Shown: piece after piece, positions 1 through 5,209 of the stretch
How positions within the stretch are numbered: the first letter of the stretch is position 1
How the letters are laid out: every line of letters begins with the position of its first letter
From: an uncultured delta proteobacterium
GTDB lineage: Bacteria; Desulfobacterota; Syntrophorhabdia; Syntrophorhabdales; Syntrophorhabdaceae
DNA: 6,601 bases
NCBI GenBank assembly: GCA_903872255.1
Contig: CAIQJW010000272.1
Span: 1 to 6,601, forward strand
Reading direction: 5' to 3'
Position numbers and translations under genes: made by a program
Notes under the pieces: model-generated
The model's input: the letters and a program-made list of their open reading frames with translations, nothing else
Database searches by the model: none
Told to the model about the DNA's origin: nothing

Positions 1-313
1 AAACAGCCGCTATGGTCGGTTTGGCAATGGAGGTTAATTTATCGAATGTTTTTCTGGGTGCCGTCCACAGGAAATCGAGTGTCTCGACCCCGGATTTTCC
101 CATAACATCCTTTACATCAAGACCGGCGCCGAAGGCCTTATCACCATTGCCTGTGATAATGATTGCGCCGATGGAATCGTCTTTTTCGAGATCTACGATC
201 GCGTCGTACAGATCATAGTAGGACTGCACACTCAACGGGTTCACGGGGGGCCTGTTCAGCTTGATGATCCCGATCGGTGCTTCCTTCTCGACTATGATAG
301 TTTCATAGGCCAT
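1..313 (-). CDS. Enoyl-CoA hydratase/isomerase (crotonase family), N-terminal part, cut by window edge
   Basis: Reading leftward from an ATG at 311-313, 104 codons are visible before the window ends, so the C-terminal part (crotonases are usually about 260 residues) is missing. The protein begins MAYETIIVEKEAPIGIIKLN and has the typical N-terminal crotonase strand with R21-P22 and N25-P26. The first oxyanion-hole segment is visible as AFGAGLD (residues 60-66), and the KPTIAAV segment (98-104) leads to the second glycine-rich oxyanion motif just outside the window. Family members add water across the 2,3-double bond of enoyl-CoA, or isomerise or hydrolyse related CoA esters, in the cytoplasm. 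It lies 23 bp downstream of a 3-hydroxyacyl-CoA dehydrogenase on the same strand, so the two are almost certainly co-transcribed and act in consecutive beta-oxidation steps. The catalytic glutamates lie outside the window, so hydratase cannot be separated from isomerase or hydrolase activity. Confidence 0.93.
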   Translation of the reverse strand, partial: MAYETIIVEKEAPIGIIKLNRPPVNPLSVQSYYDLYDAIVDLEKDDSIGAIIITGNGDKAFGAGLDVKDVMGKSGVETLDFLWTAPRKTFDKLTSIAKPTIAAV

Positions 314-314
314 G

Positions 315-326
315 AGGAGCCCTCCT
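315..326 (-). promoter_or_regulatory. Ribosome binding site of the enoyl-CoA hydratase gene, self-complementary
   Basis: On the minus strand a strong Shine-Dalgarno sequence (AAAGGAGGG) precedes the ATG at 313 and supports that start. The bases AGGAGGGCTCCT form a perfect 12-bp inverted repeat containing the Shine-Dalgarno core. It could fold into a small 4-bp stem that partly hides the site. The stem is short and its effect is uncertain. Confidence 0.5.
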
Positions 327-336
327 TTCCCGTGTC

Positions 337-1197
337 TTATTTAGAAAAATCGTACCAGCCTTTTCCGCTCTTGCGGCCCAAATTGCCCGATTTTACGAGA
401 TTCTTGAGTGCCAGTGGGGGATCCCATTTCAGCTCTTTCGGGAGGTTGTCGTAAAAGTACTGCTGTACGTGAAGGTTGATATCGAGGCCGGTGAGGTCCA
501 TCAGTTCGAACGGGCCCATCGGGTAGTTGAGGCCAAGTTTCGCTGCCTTGTCGATATCTTCCTTGGATGCAATGCCCTGCTCAAAAAGTTTGATAGCTTC
601 GATGAAGTGGGGGACCATAAGCCTGTTGACGAGGAAGCCGGGGATGTCGACTTTGACTTCGACAGGCACTTTACCGAATTTCTCGGTAAGGTCGATCGTT
701 GCTGCCACTGTTGCATCGCTTGTATTGACGCCGCGGATAACTTCGACGAGTTTCATAAGGGGGACCGGGTTGAAAAAGTGCATACCGACAACCTTGTCCG
801 GCCTTTTCGTCGCTGTAGCCATTTCGGTCAGTGACATTGATGATGTATTTGAGGAAAGAATGACATCGGGTTTCGTGATCTCATCGAGTTCCTTAAAGAC
901 TTTCTTCTTTATATCCATTACTTCAACAACAACTTCGACGATGAAATCGGCATCCTTCATGGCGCCCATGTCGGTCGTGCCTTTGATCCTGCCCATGATC
1001 GCGGCTTTGTCATCGGCGGACATTTTGCCTTTTTCGACGCCCTTTGCGAGGAACTTATCGATATTCTTGATACCGCCTTCGACGAACCTGTCTTCGATAT
1101 CTCTTAGAATGACATTGTACCCGGCCATTGAGGCCACCTGAGCAATGCCGTTGCCCATGACGCCGGCGCCCAAAACTCCAATCGTTTTTATATCCAT
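337..1197 (-). CDS. 3-hydroxyacyl-CoA dehydrogenase (3-hydroxybutyryl-CoA dehydrogenase type)
   Basis: This 286-residue single-domain enzyme has the usual length for bacterial 3-hydroxybutyryl-CoA dehydrogenases (Hbd/PaaH family), which oxidise (S)-3-hydroxyacyl-CoA to 3-oxoacyl-CoA with NAD(P)+ in the cytoplasm. The N-terminal Rossmann fold shows the dinucleotide motif G10-A-G12-V-M-G15, with D33 at the end of the second strand, which suggests NAD preference. Expected catalytic and substrate residues are present: S119 in SSNTSSMS, H140 in MHFFNPVPLMKLVE, E152 of the His-Glu pair, and N191 in PGFLVNRL. The C-terminal dimerisation domain carries LGLNYPMGPFELMDLTGLD (221-239) and the terminal GRKSGKGWYDF signature. 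The start at 1197 has a good Shine-Dalgarno (AGGAGGGG) and gives a complete Rossmann strand. It is the first gene of a leftward operon with the enoyl-CoA hydratase. Either hbd or paaH could be used as a name; the substrate chain length cannot be told from sequence. Confidence 0.96.
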   Translation of the reverse strand: MDIKTIGVLGAGVMGNGIAQVASMAGYNVILRDIEDRFVEGGIKNIDKFLAKGVEKGKMSADDKAAIMGRIKGTTDMGAMKDADFIVEVVVEVMDIKKKVFKELDEITKPDVILSSNTSSMSLTEMATATKRPDKVVGMHFFNPVPLMKLVEVIRGVNTSDATVAATIDLTEKFGKVPVEVKVDIPGFLVNRLMVPHFIEAIKLFEQGIASKEDIDKAAKLGLNYPMGPFELMDLTGLDINLHVQQYFYDNLPKELKWDPPLALKNLVKSGNLGRKSGKGWYDFSK

Positions 1198-1255
1198 ACA
1201 GCCCCTCCTATTAGATTTGGTTTTGAAAAATTAAAAAATTCACATGCCAATAAAT

Positions 1256-1285
1256 ATCTAACTATTATTATGCATAACGTGTCAA
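1256..1285 (-). promoter_or_regulatory. Possible sigma-70 promoter of the hydroxyacyl-CoA dehydrogenase operon
   Basis: The 178 bp between the hydrolase and dehydrogenase genes is AT-rich near the dehydrogenase. On the minus strand a perfect -35 TTGACA (1280-1285) is followed after 18 bp by a weak -10 TTAGAT (1256-1261). This would give a leader of about 50 nt. A perfect 10-bp palindrome TTATGCATAA (1268-1277) lies in the spacer and could be an operator. The -35 is convincing and the -10 is not. I see no clear terminator for the upstream hydrolase gene in 1290-1375, so read-through from it is possible. Confidence 0.4.
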
Positions 1286-1375
1286 CTATTTTCGTCCCTA
1301 AAGTCAATATTATTGCGGGGTATCATGTCGCGCGCCATGAGCGGGGGCAACGATTTTCAACCGCCGCCGCGTACC

Positions 1376-2296
1376 CTAATTTCTGTGGGCCCGGGGTAAC
1401 CCCGCAAGATGGCTGACCCGGGTCTTAAGATTCAAAAGGTACGCCGCCTCGGGCTGTTTGGGCCCGGGGTTCGGATCGTATTCTTCCCGCTTTATCCTTT
1501 CCACGACCTTTTCAATATTACCGTGCTCTGCATCGAGAAGCTCCGCAACGTGATCGCGGAAGGCCAGCGCCGACCTTAAGGATGAATCGAAGAAACGCTC
1601 CACGTCGTCGCCTGTATATACAAAATGGTGTCCCTGGCACACGATATCGCACTCGAGCACGGATAATCGTTTCAGTGATTCGACGTAAGCATCGAAATCA
1701 ACAAGGAATTCCGAAATGATCTCCCCCGTGTGGCTTCGGCAGCCTGCAGATTCTGTCGCGATAAGTATTTTACGTTCCGGAATATAGAAACTGAGCATAT
1801 CACGCGTATGGCCCGGCGTGACAAGAACCTCAACATGAAGGGAAGGGCCTGCCTCGAAGGTTTGCTCCCTGTCAAAAACGATGTCGGGGACAAAAGGCTC
1901 AAAATCGGTATGAAGGATATCATTTCTGTCAATCCCCGGAAGATCTTCTGCGATATGCTCGAAATTCCGGCTTAAAGAGGTCATGAGCTCGACAGCATTC
2001 GGCCGCTTGAGTATCTCGGCCGCTCTCTTTGACGTGCAGATCTTGATGCCGGGGAAGTTTTGCCTGAAATACGATGCCGCCCCGCAATGATCATAATGCA
2101 CATGGGTTAAAAATAGATATGACGGCTGGTTATCACCGATGACTTTTTTAATATCCTTTACATATACAGGCGCTATCGGGTAAAAACCGGCCTCGAAGAG
2201 CAAGGGTGTGCCTGCATTCACAAGGTACGTCGGGGACCACGCCATGCCGGTGACGTACAGTTCCCGGTCAACCAATCCTGTTGTGTTGATAATCAT
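1376..2296 (-). CDS. Metallo-beta-lactamase-fold hydrolase, substrate unknown
   Basis: This 306-residue cytoplasmic protein (no signal peptide seen) has the MBL fold metal-binding signature H65-V-H67-Y-D69-H70, followed by H163 in VTPGHTRDM and a C-terminal H223/H224 in CQGHH. These are the ligands of a dinuclear Zn or Fe site. The position of the usual bridging aspartate (normally in a GD motif after the fifth strand) seems to be occupied by E182 in LIATESAG. The family includes glyoxalase II, lactonases, thioesterase-like enzymes and others, so the reaction cannot be named. The C-terminal 60 residues are helical and charged. The ATG at 2296 is preceded by an A-rich, weak Shine-Dalgarno (AAGAAG). 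It sits between an acyl-CoA dehydrogenase operon (divergent) and a beta-oxidation operon (same strand). A role in CoA-ester metabolism such as thioester hydrolysis is plausible but only inferred. Confidence 0.88.
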   Translation of the reverse strand: MIINTTGLVDRELYVTGMAWSPTYLVNAGTPLLFEAGFYPIAPVYVKDIKKVIGDNQPSYLFLTHVHYDHCGAASYFRQNFPGIKICTSKRAAEILKRPNAVELMTSLSRNFEHIAEDLPGIDRNDILHTDFEPFVPDIVFDREQTFEAGPSLHVEVLVTPGHTRDMLSFYIPERKILIATESAGCRSHTGEIISEFLVDFDAYVESLKRLSVLECDIVCQGHHFVYTGDDVERFFDSSLRSALAFRDHVAELLDAEHGNIEKVVERIKREEYDPNPGPKQPEAAYLLNLKTRVSHLAGLPRAHRN

Positions 2297-2325
2297 TGTT
2301 TTCTTCTTGCCATGCGGATCGATTA

Positions 2326-2354
2326 ATTATATAAAATAATAAGCACTTATGCAA
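2326..2354 (-). promoter_or_regulatory. Sigma-70 type promoter of the MBL-fold hydrolase gene
   Basis: On the minus strand a perfect -10 TATAAT (2326-2331) is preceded, at the ideal 17-bp spacing, by TTGCAT (2349-2354) as a weak -35. The predicted transcript would start near 2319, about 23 nt before the ATG. A small inverted repeat (TCGAG/CTCGA, 2359-2374, 6-nt loop) lies just upstream of the -35 and might be a regulator site. The 261-bp intergenic region is shared with the divergent acyl-CoA dehydrogenase promoter. Confidence 0.6.
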
Positions 2355-2467
2355 TGATTCGAGCCGATACTCGAGGAGAAACCATGTGCTGAAAAGCGAC
2401 TGGATAAGGGGGTCGGTTAACCACCTTAAATCATTGGTAAACGCCTAAAATATTTATCAGAATTAGC

Positions 2468-2497
2468 TTGACAGGCGAAAAGGGCTTTTGCTAAGAT
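2468..2497 (+). promoter_or_regulatory. Sigma-70 type promoter of the acyl-CoA dehydrogenase operon
   Basis: A perfect -35 TTGACA (2468-2473) and a -10 TAAGAT (2492-2497, four of six consensus bases) are separated by 18 bp. Transcription would begin near 2504, leaving a leader of about 54 nt that ends in the Shine-Dalgarno AGGAGA (2545-2550) seven bases before the ATG. The stretch 2355-2467 between the two divergent promoters contains GGTTAACC (2415-2422) but no operator that I can assign to a known regulator. Confidence 0.65.
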
Positions 2498-2557
2498 AGG
2501 TTTGCTAATTGTTTCACAATACGGCATAAAAATACCGAAAAGAAAGGAGAGCAAAAT

Positions 2558-3712
2558 ATGGAATTCAAGATTTCCGACGAACTCGAATCAATGCGTAAAA
2601 TGGCCTATGAATTTGCAGTAAAAAATATTAAACCGACTATGGAAGAAGACGAAAAAGAGCATAAATATCGTCCGGAACTTTTAAAGAAAATGGGCGATCA
2701 GGGTATGTTCGCCTGCCTGGCCCCTGAAAAATTCGGCGGTCTGGGACTTGAAGAAGGCAACATGGCAGCAACCCTTATGGCAACAGAACTCGCAAGGGTC
2801 AGCCCGTCATGGGGTCTTCCTTTCAACCTTCAGATGAACGGTCCCCAGAACGTTCTCCTTAAATACGCCAGTGAAGAACTCAAAGAGCAGTTCCTCCCCG
2901 GCCTCATCGCAGGAACGAGCGGTGGATGCTTCGCCATTACCGAGCCCAACTCAGGATCGGACGTAGCAAGCATGAAGACGACCGCAGTGGAAGTTGATGA
3001 TGGTTATATACTCAACGGTTCCAAAACATGGATATCCGGCGTACCGTATTGCGGATGCGGCGTTGTCTATGCAATGACCGACAAGGCAGCCAAACACAAA
3101 GGCATGTCAGCCTTCTTTATCGATTTCAACGCCCCGGGTGTTGTCCAGAGAGCGATTACCTCTAAACTCGGACTTCACTGCGCCCCGACAGGCGAGATCT
3201 TTTTCGAAGAAGCAAAGATCCCGAAAAGCGCACTCGTCGGCAAGCTCGGCCAGGGCTTCAACATCTGTATGACGATGCTCAATTTCACGAGATTAAGCTC
3301 GGCAGCAAGGGCAGTCGGCGTTGCAGAAAGCTGTATCGAAGAAGCATGCCGGTATGCAAATGAAAGAGAGCAGTTCGGTCAGCCGATAGGTCAGTTCCAG
3401 ATGGTCCAGGAGCAGATCGGCCGCATGTCCGTAGAGCACGAAGCATCGAAACTCCTCGTCCTCAGAGCAGCATGGCAGAAAGACCAGGGCATGAACAATA
3501 CCCTCGAGACCTCAATGGCTAAATACTATGCCGGCGAATCAGCAAACTTCTGCGCCGGTGAAGCCGTTAAGATCTTCGGTTCCTACGGGTTCTCTTCAGA
3601 GTATCCTGTCGAGAGATATCTCAGGGATGCCAAGTCCTATCAGATAGTCGAAGGAACATCAAACGTACAGAAGATGATTATTGCCCAGTTCGCACTCGGG
3701 TACAGAAAATAA
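2558..3712 (+). CDS. Acyl-CoA dehydrogenase
   Basis: A full-length 384-residue FAD-dependent acyl-CoA dehydrogenase, which makes the 2,3-enoyl-CoA and passes electrons to electron-transfer flavoprotein. The N-terminal helical domain (to about 120) is followed by the FAD-binding strand segment CFAITEPNSGSDVASMKT (124-141) and WISG (158-161). The C-terminal helical domain contains ANEREQFGQPIGQFQ (267-281), IFGSYGFSSEYPVERYLRDA (339-358) and the catalytic base region YQIVEGTSNVQ. E365 aligns with the catalytic glutamate of short- and medium-chain and glutaryl-CoA dehydrogenases. The residue before it is V364 rather than the usual tyrosine. By ungapped comparison with human glutaryl-CoA dehydrogenase, the carboxylate-binding arginine position is G86. 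The substrate is therefore open: glutaryl-CoA is not well supported, and alicyclic, branched or short-chain acyl-CoA are all possible. First gene of an operon with a biotin carrier 31 bp downstream and an activase; no ETF genes are in the window. Confidence 0.96.
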   Translation: MEFKISDELESMRKMAYEFAVKNIKPTMEEDEKEHKYRPELLKKMGDQGMFACLAPEKFGGLGLEEGNMAATLMATELARVSPSWGLPFNLQMNGPQNVLLKYASEELKEQFLPGLIAGTSGGCFAITEPNSGSDVASMKTTAVEVDDGYILNGSKTWISGVPYCGCGVVYAMTDKAAKHKGMSAFFIDFNAPGVVQRAITSKLGLHCAPTGEIFFEEAKIPKSALVGKLGQGFNICMTMLNFTRLSSAARAVGVAESCIEEACRYANEREQFGQPIGQFQMVQEQIGRMSVEHEASKLLVLRAAWQKDQGMNNTLETSMAKYYAGESANFCAGEAVKIFGSYGFSSEYPVERYLRDAKSYQIVEGTSNVQKMIIAQFALGYRK

Positions 3713-3743
3713 TCTTTATCAGTCAATATCGTAAGGAGGAAAC

Positions 3744-3959
3744 ATGGCCACAGAAATTACATGCCCAATGGTTGGAAAGATTGTAAAAGTTGATGTTAAA
3801 GTTGGCGATAAGGTAAACGAAGACGATCAGGTAGCAATCCTCGAAGCAATGAAGATGGAAATGCCGATCGTATCTCCTGCAGCCGGGACAATTAAGTCGG
3901 TCAATGTTGAAGCCGGCCAGGAAGTTGATGCGGATGCAGTTATTGCAACATTAGAATAG
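3744..3959 (+). CDS. Free-standing biotin carboxyl carrier domain (biotin/lipoyl attachment protein)
   Basis: A 71-residue protein that is one biotinyl domain and nothing else. The biotinylation motif EAMKMEM is complete with K37 as the attachment site. The mirrored half-barrel pattern is clear: GKIVKVDVKVGDKV (11-24) matches GTIKSVNVEAGQEVDADAVI (48-67). The AMKM signature favours biotin over lipoate. The Pro/Ala-rich hinge that precedes this domain in most decarboxylase gamma subunits and in AccB is absent. A near-perfect Shine-Dalgarno (TAAGGAGGAAAC) fixes the ATG at 3744. Such carriers shuttle CO2 between a biotin carboxylase or decarboxylase and a carboxyltransferase, for example in glutaconyl-CoA or methylmalonyl-CoA decarboxylase and in acyl-CoA carboxylases. 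No partner subunit is present here. The position between an acyl-CoA dehydrogenase and an activase suggests a shared acyl-CoA pathway. A BLAP-like carrier of other function is the alternative. Confidence 0.92.
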   Translation: MATEITCPMVGKIVKVDVKVGDKVNEDDQVAILEAMKMEMPIVSPAAGTIKSVNVEAGQEVDADAVIATLE

Positions 3960-3980
3960 TCTAAAAAGGGGGAGAAGCTT

Positions 3981-4757
3981 ATGTTAGTTGCCGGGATAGA
4001 TATAGGTTCGATTACGACTGAAGCTCTACTTCTCGATAAGGAAAAAGGGATATTGGGTTACACTATCCTTCAAACAGGTGCGGATTCTAAGAAAACGGCG
4101 GAAATGGCGCTTGACAAAGTGCTTGCCTATCCGGGCAAAAGTCCTTCAGATGTTTCCTATATTGTAGCAACCGGTTGCGGAAGAAAACGCGCGGCATTTG
4201 CAAAACAGTCGGTCACCGAGATAACCTGTATCGCGCGCGGTGTCAACCATCTTTTCCCGCAGGCTAGAACGATCATCGATATAGGCGGCCAGGATACGAA
4301 AGTCATCAGAATTGACGAAAAAGGCCGTGTTGTTGAGTTTGAAATGAATGACAAATGCGCAGCCGGGACCGGCAGGTTCGTCGAGGTCATGGCGAAGGCA
4401 CTCAATGTCGAACTCGACAGGATCGGGGATCTTTCACTGAAACACAAAAAAGAATTAACTATCAGCAGCATATGCACTGTTTTTGCCGAGTCGGAAGTGA
4501 TCTCCCTGGTCAGCGAAGGCGAAGAGCTTGACGATATCCTCTACGGTATCCATAAAGCAATAGCCGACAGGACCATGGGCCTTATCAACAGGCTTGGCGG
4601 AATCCAGAATGATGTAATTATGGCGGGCGGCGTAGCCAAGAACATCGGCGTCGTAAAAGCCCTTGAAGCAGCACTCGGCACACAGCTCAAGATCCACGTA
4701 GAACCGCAGATCGTGGGCGCACTCGGGGCAGCCATCATAGCCATGGAAAAAGCGTAA
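3981..4757 (+). CDS. Acyl-CoA dehydratase/reductase activase, BadF/BcrA/HgdC-type [4Fe-4S] ATPase
   Basis: This 258-residue ASKHA-fold ATPase matches in length the activators (archerases) of 2-hydroxyacyl-CoA dehydratases such as HgdC. These are homodimers with one bridging [4Fe-4S] cluster that use ATP hydrolysis to push a low-potential electron onto the partner enzyme. The phosphate-1 loop is GIDIGSITTEA (5-15), phosphate-2 is DIGGQDTKVI (100-109) and the adenosine motif is MAGGVAKNIG (214-223). The two cluster cysteines expected per monomer are C126 in NDKCAAGTGRF and C165 in SSICTVFAESEVIS, about 40 residues apart as in HgdC. A GGGGGAG Shine-Dalgarno six bases before the ATG supports the start; the gap to the biotin carrier gene is 21 bp. 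Last gene of the operon, directly followed by a strong terminator. The client dehydratase or benzoyl-CoA-reductase-like subunits are not in the window. Strictly anaerobic function is implied. Confidence 0.94.
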   Translation: MLVAGIDIGSITTEALLLDKEKGILGYTILQTGADSKKTAEMALDKVLAYPGKSPSDVSYIVATGCGRKRAAFAKQSVTEITCIARGVNHLFPQARTIIDIGGQDTKVIRIDEKGRVVEFEMNDKCAAGTGRFVEVMAKALNVELDRIGDLSLKHKKELTISSICTVFAESEVISLVSEGEELDDILYGIHKAIADRTMGLINRLGGIQNDVIMAGGVAKNIGVVKALEAALGTQLKIHVEPQIVGALGAAIIAMEKA

Positions 4758-4770
4758 AAAAAATAGTAGT

Positions 4771-4814
4771 GATCAAAAAAAGCCGGCTGAGCAATTAGCC
4801 GGCTTTTTTTGATC
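4771..4814 (+). terminator. Strong rho-independent terminator after the activase gene
   Basis: A perfect 18-bp inverted repeat (4771-4788 and 4797-4814) with an 8-nt loop has the GC core AGCCGGCT flanked by seven A on the left and seven T on the right. It lies 13 bp after the activase stop codon. The A/T symmetry would let it work in both orientations. Its last three bases (4812-4814) overlap the start of the 18-bp direct repeat. Confidence 0.93.
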
Positions 4815-4829
4815 TACGTTCTACGTTAA
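4812..4829 (+). repeat. Direct repeat copy 1 (tandem CTACGTT heptamer)
   Basis: The sequence ATCTACGTTCTACGTTAA contains two tandem CTACGTT heptamers. It recurs without mismatch at 5686-5703, and ten bases of it recur inverted at 5733-5742. This copy abuts the operon terminator and lies upstream of the toxin promoter. The two direct copies bracket the toxin-antitoxin genes. Confidence 0.75.
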
Positions 4830-4884
4830 GCCGCGTGGTTCGGAAGATCGCGCTACTTTCCCCATTTCCCGGCAATAATCATGC

Positions 4885-4913
4885 TTGACGTTACTCACGC
4901 GACGCGTTATGCT
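4885..4913 (+). promoter_or_regulatory. Promoter of the toxin-antitoxin operon
   Basis: TTGACG (4885-4890, five of six consensus) and TATGCT (4908-4913, four of six) are separated by exactly 17 bp. With a start site about 6-8 bases after the -10, transcription would begin at about 4919-4921, only 1-3 nt ahead of the toxin ATG at 4922. This predicts an almost leaderless mRNA. The terminator at 4771-4814 isolates the promoter from the upstream operon. Confidence 0.6.
4897..4907 (+). promoter_or_regulatory. Candidate operator palindrome for HigA autoregulation
   Basis: ACGCG-A-CGCGT is a perfect 5-bp-arm palindrome centred in the 17-bp promoter spacer. HigA antitoxins of the XRE family usually bind palindromes overlapping their own promoter and repress it. 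The location fits, but the arms are short and there is no second copy to compare with. Confidence 0.35.
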
Positions 4914-4921
4914 TTGACAGG

Positions 4922-5200
4922 ATGATCAGATCTTTCAAATGTCAACATACCGAAAAGCTTTCCCGAGGGTATTCTGTAAGACGTTTTGAAAGCATCGAAA
5001 GGATTGCGAGGCGGAAATTAAGGCAGCTGGAAATTGCAGGTCGCTTGGAAGATTTGAAAGTGCCGCCCGGCAATCACCTTGAAGCCTTGAAGGGAGACAG
5101 GCAGGGAGAGTACAGTATCCGCATCAATGACAGGTGGCGAATATGTTTTCGCTGGACATCAACAGGCGCGGCAGATGTGGAGATCGTTGATTACCACTAG
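4922..5200 (+). CDS. higB: HigB-type toxin (RelE/ParE superfamily)
   Basis: A 92-residue protein matching the HigB branch of the RelE/ParE fold, ribosome-dependent mRNA endonucleases that cleave mRNA during translation and inhibit growth. The start MIRSFKCQHTEKL fits the family N-terminus. A basic helical stretch (IERIARRKLRQLE, 25-37) is followed by the hallmark VPPGNHLEALKGDR (47-60), the strand GEYSIRINDRWRICFRW (62-78) and the C-terminal VEIVDYH (86-92) with H92. No Shine-Dalgarno worth the name precedes the ATG (only ACAGG) and the predicted promoter lies immediately upstream, so translation may be leaderless. The antitoxin gene follows after 9 bp, the toxin-first order typical of higBA. 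All conserved residues look intact, so it is probably functional. Confidence 0.93.
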   Translation: MIRSFKCQHTEKLSRGYSVRRFESIERIARRKLRQLEIAGRLEDLKVPPGNHLEALKGDRQGEYSIRINDRWRICFRWTSTGAADVEIVDYH

Positions 5201-5209
5201 GAGAAAAGA

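Noticed and set aside
527..1141. A 204-codon open frame on the plus strand, opposite the hydroxyacyl-CoA dehydrogenase
   Set aside because: It is the antisense shadow of a clearly conserved gene. Its translation is rich in Ser, Thr and Ile with no recognisable domain, and it has no ribosome binding site.
1298..1375. Terminator for the MBL-fold hydrolase gene
   Set aside because: Only an imperfect CATG...CATG palindrome and GC-rich runs are present, with no stable stem followed by a T-tract.
2384..2392. A tiny ATG-TGC-TGA reading frame after a GAGGAG sequence in the divergent control region
   Set aside because: It lies upstream of the predicted acyl-CoA dehydrogenase transcription start, so it would not be in that mRNA. 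A two-codon frame is easily explained by chance.
2558..3712. Firm naming of the acyl-CoA dehydrogenase as non-decarboxylating glutaryl-CoA dehydrogenase
   Set aside because: The Val before the catalytic Glu and the biotin carrier nearby fit, but the carboxylate-binding Arg position is Gly, so the substrate is left open.
4914..4919. TTGACA just before the toxin start codon as a -35 element
   Set aside because: A promoter built on it would start transcription inside the toxin gene, past the conserved N-terminus, and the better-spaced TTGACG/TATGCT pair lies just upstream.
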